A DNA stretch of 6,306 nt, taken from positions 1-6,306 of the forward strand of contig JAXDLK010000169.1 in the NCBI GenBank assembly GCA_034666665.1, written 5' to 3'. The position numbers and the translations under genes are program-made. Under the pieces are notes generated by a model. That model was not told where the DNA came from. It saw only the letters and a program-made list of their open reading frames with translations, and did not search any database. Source of the stretch: JAXDLK01 sp034666665 (lineage in GTDB: Bacteria > Desulfobacterota > Binatia > JACPRU01). Below are positions 1 through 5,936 of the stretch, piece by piece; within the stretch, counting starts at the first letter, position 1, and every line of letters starts with the position of its first letter.

Positions 1-7
1 GGGCAGC

Positions 8-1216
8 TCAGGACGCAGCGCGCTCCGGTCGCGCGTGCGTGATCCCGAGCTTCTGCATGCGGGCCTGGAGCGTCGTGCGCTTGAGACCGAGCAGCGTGGC
101 GGCACCCTTCGGCCCTCCGACGATCCAGTTCGTCGATCGCAGGGCGCGGAGGATGGCTTCCCGCTCGATCTCCCCGAGCGTGGCGCCGTTCGACTGGCTT
201 GCCACCCGGAGGCGAGACTCCGGTGTCGGGAACTGGAGCACTGACGGCGGCTGGCGCGCCGGCCGCGCCCGAGCCTCCTCCCTGGAGAGCCAACTGTCGT
301 CGATCGAGAACACCTCGGATTCGCATACGATGAGCGACCGCTCGATCACGTTCTGCAGTTCTCGAACGTTGCCGGGCCACGAGTACGCTTCGAGAAGCTC
401 GAGGGTCTTCCTGCTGATGCGCCGGATCGTCTTCGTGGCTCGACTCGCGTAGACATCGAGGAAGTACGCGACCAGCGCGCGGATGTCCTCCCGCCGCTCG
501 CGCAGCGGTGGGATCTCGATGGGAAACACATTGAGGCGATAGTAGAGGTCGCTCCGGAACGTACCCGCGGCAATCTCGACCTCGAGATCGCGATTGGTCG
601 CGGCGACGACGCGCACGTCGGTGCGAATCGCCTTCGATCCGCCGACCCGCTCGAACTCGCGCTCCTGCAGCACGCGTAGGAGAGCGACCTGCGTCTCCAT
701 CGGAAGCTCGCCGACCTCGTCGAGGAAGAGCGTCCCTCCGGCCGCGAGCTCGAAGCGCCCGAGACGCCGTTGCGAAGCGCCGGTGAATGCACCCCTCTCG
801 TGACCGAACAGCTCCGAGGCGATCAGCGAAGGAGGGATCGCGGCGCAATTGACGCTGACGAGGGGGCGCGCGGCGCGCTGCGATCGTCCATGGATCGCAC
901 GGGCGATGAGCTCCTTGCCCGTACCGGTTTCACCGCCGATGAGGACGGTGGAGTCCGTCGGGGCGACCTTGGCCACGCGAGAAAGCACCGCTCGTAGGGC
1001 TGGAGAGGAGCCGACGAGACCATCGAATGACGTCCCGTCGACGTCGTTCTGCAGGGGCAGATGGTCCTCCGTGCTCTTGCGCAGCATGGTGATGCTTTTC
1101 GATCGCTCCCTCCGCAGGGCGAGCGGATCCACCCCGTCACGAGCGAAGTGCTGACCGTCGGGTGCGACTTGCACGGGTACGCTCATCTCACCACCATCGA
1201 ACATCTCAGTCGTCAT
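8..1216 (-). CDS. Sigma-54-dependent transcriptional activator (AAA+ / Fis HTH), no receiver domain
   Basis: A 402-residue bacterial enhancer-binding protein that should use ATP hydrolysis to open sigma-54 RNA polymerase complexes. Seen directly: Walker A GETGTGKE (95-102), the sigma-54-contacting loop GAFTGA (142-147), Walker B GGTLFLDE (160-167), sensor I ATN (206-208), the arginine-finger region FRSDLYYRLN (220-229), PGNVREL (281-287), and a Fis-type helix-turn-helix at about 348-392. The first ~65 residues match no sensory domain I recognise; no receiver, GAF or PAS is present. The ATG at 1216 is chosen because AGGAG lies 6 nt upstream and it overlaps the receiver gene's stop by 11 bp. 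The reading frame stays open to 1354, but that extension only shadows the receiver gene. As the last gene of the operon, it is presumably controlled by the receiver protein encoded just before it. Its targets are not shown; the sigma-54-like promoters at 3223 and 2451 are obvious candidates (inference). Confidence 0.96.
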   Translation of the reverse strand: MTTEMFDGGEMSVPVQVAPDGQHFARDGVDPLALRRERSKSITMLRKSTEDHLPLQNDVDGTSFDGLVGSSPALRAVLSRVAKVAPTDSTVLIGGETGTGKELIARAIHGRSQRAARPLVSVNCAAIPPSLIASELFGHERGAFTGASQRRLGRFELAAGGTLFLDEVGELPMETQVALLRVLQEREFERVGGSKAIRTDVRVVAATNRDLEVEIAAGTFRSDLYYRLNVFPIEIPPLRERREDIRALVAYFLDVYASRATKTIRRISRKTLELLEAYSWPGNVRELQNVIERSLIVCESEVFSIDDSWLSREEARARPARQPPSVLQFPTPESRLRVASQSNGATLGEIEREAILRALRSTNWIVGGPKGAATLLGLKRTTLQARMQKLGITHARPERAAS

Positions 1217-1649
1217 GATCTTCTCCTGGACCGCTACTGGACCTTGCGAGCACCGTCCGCAGTACTTGGAGCAACGTTTCTTTGCCGACGGGCTTCCGCA
1301 GAAAGTCGACGGCTCCTGCTTGCCGTGCTCGGCGCTCCTCCTCGTCGCTGGCATGGGCGGTGAGAAAGACGATCGGGATCCGCGGTTCGGTACCGGCCAG
1401 GCGACGCTGCAGCTCCAGACCGTCCATCCCGGGCATTCGCACGTCGAGGATCAGGCACCCGGTCCCGGCCGTGCGGATGGAGTCGAGAAACTCCTCGGCC
1501 GAGCCGAAGGCCTCGGCCCGAAACCCGACCGAGCGGAGGAGCCTGCAGGTCGATTGCCGCACCGAGGCGTCGTCGTCCACGACCGCGATGGCAGGCTGTT
1601 CGGGCTTTGGCTTCTTGGTGTGCACTCCGTTCCCCCGGTCACGATCCAT
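1206..1649 (-). CDS. Single-domain response regulator (stand-alone receiver, FixJ/CheY-like)
   Basis: A 147-residue protein consisting of one receiver domain and no output domain. Seen: acidic pocket D25-D26 in VVDDD, phosphoacceptor D69 in LILDVRMPG, switch residue T97 and the K119-P120 pair in FLRKP. The final ~12 residues (SSSGPGEDHDD) are a polar tail. It most resembles the receiver of the neighbouring FixJ-type regulator, sharing LDVRMPG and AGAV-FL-KP, but differs after T97, where it has AHASDEEERRARQ in place of the usual GHGDIPMTVQAMK. Its stop overlaps the activator start by 11 bp, which suggests the two work as a pair. The ATG at 1649 has no visible Shine-Dalgarno; a GTG at 1625, preceded by GGGGGA, is a plausible alternative giving 139 residues. 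The phosphodonor is unknown, because the adjacent kinase is a remnant. Confidence 0.94.
   Translation of the reverse strand: MDRDRGNGVHTKKPKPEQPAIAVVDDDASVRQSTCRLLRSVGFRAEAFGSAEEFLDSIRTAGTGCLILDVRMPGMDGLELQRRLAGTEPRIPIVFLTAHASDEEERRARQAGAVDFLRKPVGKETLLQVLRTVLARSSSGPGEDHDD
1221..1227 (-). promoter_or_regulatory. Ribosome binding site of the sigma-54 activator
   Basis: On the minus strand AGGAGAA ends 4 nt before the ATG at 1216, leaving 6 nt between the AGGAG core and the start. It lies inside the 3' end of the receiver gene and decides the activator's start codon. It also implies translational coupling of the two proteins. Confidence 0.85.
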
Positions 1650-1685
1650 CGATGACCGGAGGTAACCACGCGCGTGGAGGAGCTT

Positions 1686-2336
1686 CTAGCTGTCCTTTGG
1701 TACAGGCGGCGCCGAGCCCGTTCGGGGGCCTCCGACCTGAGCGGCCATCCGCACCAGCTCGGCGAGCGACTCTGCCTGCATCTTCTGCATGATGTGGGCG
1801 CGATGAAACTTGACCGTCCTCTCGGTGGTCGCGAGCTCGCCGGCGATCTGCTTGTTGAGCAGCCCCGCCACGACGAGACCCATGACTTCGCGCTCGCGCG
1901 GCGTGAGCTGCTCGTATCGTCGCCGCAGGTCTCCGGCTTCGAGCCGATCTTTGTGCGAAGCGCGATCGCGCTCGATCGTCGCGCGGATCGCGTCGAGCAG
2001 AGCGCGTTTCCGGAAGGGCTTGGTGAGAAACTCGACGGCTCCCGCCTTCATCGCCTGCACGGTCATGGGGATGTCCCCGTGGCCCGTCATGAAGATGATC
2101 GGGATCTGCATCCCGGTTCGGGTGAGCTCGCGTTGCAGATCCAGGCCGCTCAGACCCGGCATGCGGACGTCGAGCACGAGACAGGCGGGGCCCTCCGGTC
2201 GCGCGTTGTCGAGAAAATCCCTCGCGGACCCGAACGTCCGGACCTGGAATCCGAGGGAGCGAACGAGGCGTTCGGTGGAAGCGCGGACGGATGGGTCGTC
2301 GTCGACGACGAAGACGGTCGCCTCTGCCTGAGTCAC
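1686..2336 (-). CDS. FixJ/NarL-type response regulator (receiver + LuxR-type HTH)
   Basis: A 216-residue two-component transcription factor. The receiver occupies about residues 5-120: acidic pair D12-D13 in VVDDD, phosphoacceptor D56 in LVLDVRMPG, T84 in FMTGHGD, and K106-P107 in FLTKP. A linker of ~20 charged residues leads to a LuxR/GerE-type helix-turn-helix at about 143-200, with the signature LTPREREVMGLVVAGLLNKQ followed by ERTVKFHRAHIMQKM. Length and order are normal for FixJ. The start is GTG at 2336; the TGA at 2333-2335 that closes the shifted kinase frame overlaps it as GTGA, a typical coupling arrangement. It is the first intact gene of the minus-strand operon, 36 bp before the single-domain receiver. 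Regulators like this are normally phosphorylated by a FixL-like kinase encoded directly upstream; here only a fragment of such a kinase remains. The target genes cannot be told from the sequence. Confidence 0.96.
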   Translation of the reverse strand: MTQAEATVFVVDDDPSVRASTERLVRSLGFQVRTFGSARDFLDNARPEGPACLVLDVRMPGLSGLDLQRELTRTGMQIPIIFMTGHGDIPMTVQAMKAGAVEFLTKPFRKRALLDAIRATIERDRASHKDRLEAGDLRRRYEQLTPREREVMGLVVAGLLNKQIAGELATTERTVKFHRAHIMQKMQAESLAELVRMAAQVGGPRTGSAPPVPKDS

Positions 2337-2340
2337 GTGT

Positions 2341-2502
2341 TCATCGCGTCCATGCGCCGTTCACCAGCATTTGCTGGAGCTGTACGCGATCTGGCGACAC
2401 GACGCGAAGGTCTCCGGGGACTTCCGTGCAGATTATCACCCCCGTGGCGTCGGCATCGTAATTGCGGACGTTGAGAGACATGCCGACCTCTACGGAGCGT
2501 GT
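2341..2502 (-). pseudogene. Histidine kinase remnant (N-box region, truncated at both ends, frameshifted)
   Basis: The gap between the FixJ-type gene and the divergent DedA gene is not random sequence. On the minus strand the frame ending at 2341 reads VRNYDADATGVIICTEV, then PGDLRVVSPDRVQLQQMLVN. The DRVQLQQ(V/M)L block is the classic lead-in to the N-box of FixL/NtrB-type kinases (usual form roughly DRVQLQQVLLNLxxNGMDAM). After VNG the frame goes out of register (AWTR, stop), but the shifted frame from 2353 reads MDAM, exactly the expected continuation, then ends at a TGA overlapping the FixJ-type start. The dimerisation/H-box region and the G boxes are absent: upstream lies the DedA gene and downstream the regulator. 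No SD or credible complete domain is present, so I call it a decayed kinase fragment. It could also be a small expressed peptide, but that seems unlikely. Confidence 0.65.
2451..2466 (+). promoter_or_regulatory. Possible sigma-54 promoter upstream of the DedA gene
   Basis: CGGCATCGTAATTGCG has GG (2452-2453) and GC (2464-2465) separated by exactly 10 nt, with GGCA and TTGC blocks. It matches about 8 of the 12 specified positions of TGGCACG-N4-TTGCW. It is identical at 12 of 16 positions to the site in front of mprF. Transcription would start near 2477, about 35 nt before the GTG at 2512. It sits within the kinase remnant on the opposite strand, so part of the sequence could be inherited coding sequence; treat as tentative. 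Confidence 0.35.
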
Positions 2503-2511
2503 TGACCAGGC

Positions 2512-3072
2512 GTGGAACCGCTTCTGAAGCGATGGGGACTGCTTGCCATCTTTCTCGGTGCGGCGACCGAGGGGGACGTCACCATGATCGTGGCCGGCGT
2601 CATGGCGCACCTGGGGCTGGTCGACTTTACACCCGCGATCATCGTCGGAACGCTGGGCGGCTTCAGTGCCGACCTGGCCGTCTACGGTGCCGGCCGGCTG
2701 CGAAGAGAAGCGGTGCGGGCGAGCCGCCTCTACCGCCGGGTTGGACCGACCATCGAGCGCTTCGCGGACCGTATGGGTGTGTGGCAAATCACCATCGCTC
2801 GCTTCCTCTACGGTACCAATCTAGTGGCGATGTTCTTTTGGGGAGTGCGAGCTCTGTCGCTCGCCGTCTTCGTCCCACTGGCGCTTGCCGGCTGTGCCGT
2901 TTGGGCATCGCTTCTCGGCGCTCTCGGGTTTCTGATGAGCCGCAGCGCCACCGCGTTGATCGTCGATGTGAAGAAGGCCGAGATCTGGATCCTGGGAATG
3001 TCAGTCGCAGCCGCGACCGTCACCGTCGCCGCGAGATTCCTGCTTCGCAGACACTGGACCCCCAGTGCCTGA
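2512..3072 (+). CDS. DedA/VTT-family membrane protein
   Basis: A 186-residue inner-membrane protein of the DedA (VTT domain) superfamily. Members of this superfamily move undecaprenyl phosphate or phospholipids across the membrane and affect envelope integrity and cationic-peptide tolerance. Seen: an N-terminal hydrophobic hairpin carrying the acidic motif ATEGD (E20, D22), then GTLGGFSADLAVYGAGRLRR (D54, R62), a charged cytoplasmic stretch, RFLYGTNLVAMFFWG (R97), and two to three further hydrophobic segments up to residue 178. The usual second arginine of RFxxGxR is N103 here. The GTG at 2512 is chosen because an in-frame TGA at 2503 excludes anything upstream and later starts would cut the acidic motif. 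GGAG at 2494 is rather far away, so initiation looks weak. The gene ends with three consecutive in-frame TGA codons. It runs codirectionally with mprF, 197 bp downstream. Substrate unknown. Confidence 0.88.
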   Translation: MEPLLKRWGLLAIFLGAATEGDVTMIVAGVMAHLGLVDFTPAIIVGTLGGFSADLAVYGAGRLRREAVRASRLYRRVGPTIERFADRMGVWQITIARFLYGTNLVAMFFWGVRALSLAVFVPLALAGCAVWASLLGALGFLMSRSATALIVDVKKAEIWILGMSVAAATVTVAARFLLRRHWTPSA

Positions 3073-3222
3073 TGATGATGCTGCGCCCCGGAGAGCTGGC
3101 TGCCCACATTTGGGCGCGCGCGCCGGGATGTCGGCGTCGTCGCTTCGGCATCGATCGCGGGACTGACGCTCGCCCCTGGATTTTGGATGCGTCGCCTGCG
3201 CGGTGCGGGCGGGCGGCGGTGC

Positions 3223-3238
3223 CGGCACGGCAATTGCC
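3223..3238 (+). promoter_or_regulatory. Sigma-54 (-24/-12) promoter upstream of mprF
   Basis: CGGCACGGCAATTGCC matches the sigma-54 consensus TGGCACG-N4-TTGCW at about 10 of 12 specified positions, with the required GG (3224-3225), 10-nt spacing, and GC (3236-3237). The predicted transcription start is near 3249, giving a leader of about 21 nt to the GTG at 3270 or 33 nt to the ATG at 3282. This is the main content of the 197-bp gap 3073-3269, which otherwise shows no convincing gene or terminator. A sigma-54 activator is encoded in the same window. In GC-rich DNA the GG/GC pair alone is cheap; the CACG and AATTGC blocks make this one stand out. Confidence 0.62.
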
Positions 3239-3269
3239 TCCGTGATCGAGGGATGCTGCTCGACGTCCC

Positions 3270-5936
3270 GTGCTCGCCACCATGATCCCGCTCCATTCCG
3301 CAGGGCGAGGGATCGAAGCCGGCCAGCAAAACGAGAACGGCGCCGCGCCGACGAGCGAAGTCACACAGACGGCAGCCGGTTTGCCGGAAGAGCTGGCGGG
3401 CGGCGTTCCGCGCGGAGTGCTCACCTGGTCGCTCGCCCACCTCCGCCCCGCACTCTTCGTCGGGCTCGTGCTGCTCGTGCTCGGCACGGCCTGGCGGGAG
3501 CTGCATGCGATCGACTTTGGCGAGCTGCGCGCGGCGCTCGACGCCATGTCCGGGTCCTGGGTCGCGGTCGCGGCGGCGCTGGCGATCGTCAACATCGCCG
3601 GCATGGGGGCCTACGAGGTCCTCGCCCTCGGGGCTCCGTGGCAGAAACCGCCGGCACGGGTACGCTGGCGGATCGGCAGCCTCTCGTTCGCGATCAGCAA
3701 CCTGATGGCGACCGGACCGCTCGCCGGGCCGACGCTTCGCCTCTGGCTCTACCGCGACCACGGCGTTTCGGCGAAGCGCATCGCCGGGGCGCTGGTGAAG
3801 GCGCTCGTGGGGCTTTGGGGCGGGCTCGCCGTGCTCGCCGTCGTGCTCGCCGCACTTCCGGGCCACGACATCCGCGTCGCTCTCCTCCTCACTCCGCCGC
3901 TTGCGTTTGCAGTCGGAAGGCTCCTCGAGCGCGTGCCGTTGCCACCCGCGATCCGCGAAGGCTGGGAGGTCGGTCGGCCTCCCTGGCGGTGGCTGCTCGC
4001 CGTCGGCGTCGTCGACTGGATGCTCGCGACGGCGGTGTTTCTCGCGGTTCTCGAGTCAGCCGGGGCTTCGCCGTCGGGGGCGGGCCAGCTGGGAAACGTC
4101 GCGCTCACCTTCCTCGCCGGCCACGCCGTCGGAGCGCTGTCGTTGGTACCGGGCGGGCTCGGCGCCGCCGACGCCTTCTGGCTGTGGCGCCTCGGCACGG
4201 TCGGCGGCGCCTCCAAGCTCGCAGCGGCCATCGTCGTTTACCGCTTCGTCTACTACGTGGTGCCCTGGCTGGGCGCGAGCTTCGTTCTCCTCACTTCATG
4301 GACGGCGGAGCGTCCGGCAGTGCTTCGCTTCGTTCGCGCCCTGCTCGCGACCGTGGTCGCGGCCTCGGGGCTCATCGTGCTCGTCTCCGCCGCGACTCCG
4401 GCGATCGCCGGCCGGCTCGAGCTCGTCGGCGAGTGGTTGCCGCTCGCGGTGCTCGAGGCGAGCCATGCCGCCGCGGTCCTGGTCGGCGTCGGGCTCGTGA
4501 TCCTCTCCCGCGGTCTTCGCCGCGGCTTTCGCGAGGCGATGGTGGCGACGCTCTGTCTGCTCACGGCCGGCGCGCTCGCAAGCCTCGCCAAAGGTGGCGA
4601 TTGGGAGGAGGCGCTCGTGCTCGGCGTGACCGCCGCGACCGTTCTCCGCCATCATCGCGCGTTTTCGCGCGCAGGCTCGCTCTGGCCGATCCTGGATGCA
4701 GGGATCGCCGGCCGCGTGCTCGCGTTGGCGGCGTTGTTCGCCGCCGTCGCCTTGTGGGCACATCGCGAGCGCCCCGACGCGTGGGCGATCGTCACCGAAG
4801 CGGCCGTCGAGGCCGAGGCGAATCGGGCGCTCCGCGGCGCCGGGCTTCTCGCCCTCGCCGCGGGCGTGGTCGGCTTGGCCGCGACGCTGCGACCTCGGCG
4901 CCGGACGCCGAGCGCTGTGGACGTCGACGAGGCGATCGGGCGCATTCTCTCCGTGCCGGAGACGAGCGCGAGCGCGCTCATGGTCGCCAACGGCGACAAG
5001 CTCGTCTGGACCTCCTCCGACCGGGGCGTCGTCCTCTACTCCACGATCGGCGGCCGCATGGTCGTCTTCGGCGATCCGGTCGCTCCGCGCGGCGCCGAGG
5101 CCGAGACCCTCGAAGCCTTCCTCGACTACGCCGAGGGCGAGGGTTGGGAGGTAGTGCTCTACCAGGTCTCGGCGCGCTGGCTGCCGCACGTGCACGACCA
5201 GGGCTTCATCGTCTTCAAGCTGGGAGAGGAGGCGGTGATCGACCTCGTGAGCTTCACACTCGAGGGAAGGCACTCCAAGGCTCTCCGCCACAGCCGGCAT
5301 CAGATCGAGCGGTCGGGGCTCAGTCTCCGGATCCTCGCGCCGGAAGAGGCGCGGTTGCGGATCGGGGAGCTCCGCAAGGTGTCCGACGAGTGGCTCGCGA
5401 CCAAGCACGTGCCCGAGAAGCGCTTCTCGGTCGGCTTCTTCGACGATGCGTATCTCTGCCGCTTTCCGTGCGCGGTCGCCGAGGCGACGGGCGGGCGCAT
5501 CGTCGCCTTCGCGTCGCTGCTGCCGGGTCCTCGAGGCGGCGAGGCCTCGGTCGATCTCATGCGCTACGCCGCGGATGCGCCCGACGGAGTCATGGATGCT
5601 CTCTTCGTGCGCGTCTTCGAGTGGGCGAAGGCCGAGGGGTACACGCGCTTCTCGCTCGGGATGGCACCGCTCGCGACGGTGGGCGACTCGTCGCGCGCGC
5701 CGCTATGGGAGCGCGGAGCGCGCTTCGTCTACCGCCACGGCGAGTACTTCTACAACTTCCGCGGGCTCCGCCAGTACAAGGAGAAATTTCATCCCTCGTG
5801 GGAGCCGCGGTACATGGCTTACCGGCGAGCCTGGGAGTGGCCGCGGATCACGGGCGACGTCGCCGCGCTCATCGCCGGCGGCTGGGCCCGCGTGGTGCTG
5901 CCGGTCGGACGCGGAGGCAAGACGGCGGCGTCCTGA
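3270..5936 (+). CDS. mprF: MprF/LpiA-type bifunctional phosphatidylglycerol lysyltransferase/flippase
   Basis: An 888-residue integral membrane enzyme, close to the usual ~840-880. Family role: it transfers an aminoacyl group, typically lysine from Lys-tRNA, to phosphatidylglycerol and flips the product outward, lowering negative surface charge and giving tolerance to cationic peptides and acid. Seen: a polar ~50-residue N-terminus, then about 14 hydrophobic segments (about 58-545). These include the flippase-domain signature VPGGLGAADAFWLWRLG (from ~293) and YRFVYYVVPW (~324). The cytosolic GNAT-like synthase domain (DUF2156, ~546-860) has GEEAVIDLVSF, EGRHSKALRHSRHQ, EWLATKHVPEKRFSVGFFD, SVDLMRYAADAPDGVMDALF, LGMAPLATVG and GLRQYKEKFHPSWEPRYMAYRR (last two residues extend the motif). 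Lysine versus another amino acid cannot be read from the sequence, though the neighbouring hydrolase favours lysine. Start is uncertain: GTG 3270 or ATG 3282, neither with a well-placed SD. A sigma-54 promoter lies just upstream. The last 118 bp overlap the convergent virJ-like frame. Confidence 0.96.
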   Translation: MLATMIPLHSAGRGIEAGQQNENGAAPTSEVTQTAAGLPEELAGGVPRGVLTWSLAHLRPALFVGLVLLVLGTAWRELHAIDFGELRAALDAMSGSWVAVAAALAIVNIAGMGAYEVLALGAPWQKPPARVRWRIGSLSFAISNLMATGPLAGPTLRLWLYRDHGVSAKRIAGALVKALVGLWGGLAVLAVVLAALPGHDIRVALLLTPPLAFAVGRLLERVPLPPAIREGWEVGRPPWRWLLAVGVVDWMLATAVFLAVLESAGASPSGAGQLGNVALTFLAGHAVGALSLVPGGLGAADAFWLWRLGTVGGASKLAAAIVVYRFVYYVVPWLGASFVLLTSWTAERPAVLRFVRALLATVVAASGLIVLVSAATPAIAGRLELVGEWLPLAVLEASHAAAVLVGVGLVILSRGLRRGFREAMVATLCLLTAGALASLAKGGDWEEALVLGVTAATVLRHHRAFSRAGSLWPILDAGIAGRVLALAALFAAVALWAHRERPDAWAIVTEAAVEAEANRALRGAGLLALAAGVVGLAATLRPRRRTPSAVDVDEAIGRILSVPETSASALMVANGDKLVWTSSDRGVVLYSTIGGRMVVFGDPVAPRGAEAETLEAFLDYAEGEGWEVVLYQVSARWLPHVHDQGFIVFKLGEEAVIDLVSFTLEGRHSKALRHSRHQIERSGLSLRILAPEEARLRIGELRKVSDEWLATKHVPEKRFSVGFFDDAYLCRFPCAVAEATGGRIVAFASLLPGPRGGEASVDLMRYAADAPDGVMDALFVRVFEWAKAEGYTRFSLGMAPLATVGDSSRAPLWERGARFVYRHGEYFYNFRGLRQYKEKFHPSWEPRYMAYRRAWEWPRITGDVAALIAGGWARVVLPVGRGGKTAAS

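Noticed and set aside
1217..1354. Extended N-terminus of the sigma-54 activator back to 1354
   Set aside because: The extra 46 residues are a shadow of the receiver gene in another frame; the ATG at 1216 has a good RBS and the 11-bp coupling overlap.
1666..1677. 12-bp palindrome CCACGCGCGTGG between the two response-regulator genes
   Set aside because: Could be an operator or a hairpin, but it is short, has no loop or U-tract for a terminator, and is expected by chance in such GC-rich DNA.
2428..2441. GG-N10-GC pattern on the minus strand upstream of the FixJ-type gene
   Set aside because: Only the GG and GC pairs fit; CTGC and GTGAT do not match the rest of the sigma-54 consensus, and the region is kinase-remnant coding sequence.
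1674..2474. 266-residue plus-strand open frame
   Set aside because: Antisense to the FixJ-type regulator, whose domains and motifs are unmistakable.
3073..3222. Possible small gene or terminator in the DedA-mprF gap
   Set aside because: All frames give short Arg/Gly-rich or interrupted translations without SD; no stem followed by a T-run was seen.
2499..3245. 248-residue plus-strand open frame overlapping the DedA gene
   Set aside because: Arg-rich alternative frame; the DedA frame carries the membrane segments and family motifs.
2808..3866. 352-residue minus-strand open frame
   Set aside because: Antisense to the DedA gene and mprF, rich in Arg/His/Pro with no recognisable domain; typical of high-GC antisense shadows.
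4296..5408. 370-residue minus-strand open frame
   Set aside because: Fully antisense to mprF, composition dominated by Arg/Glu/Asp/Ala, no domain.
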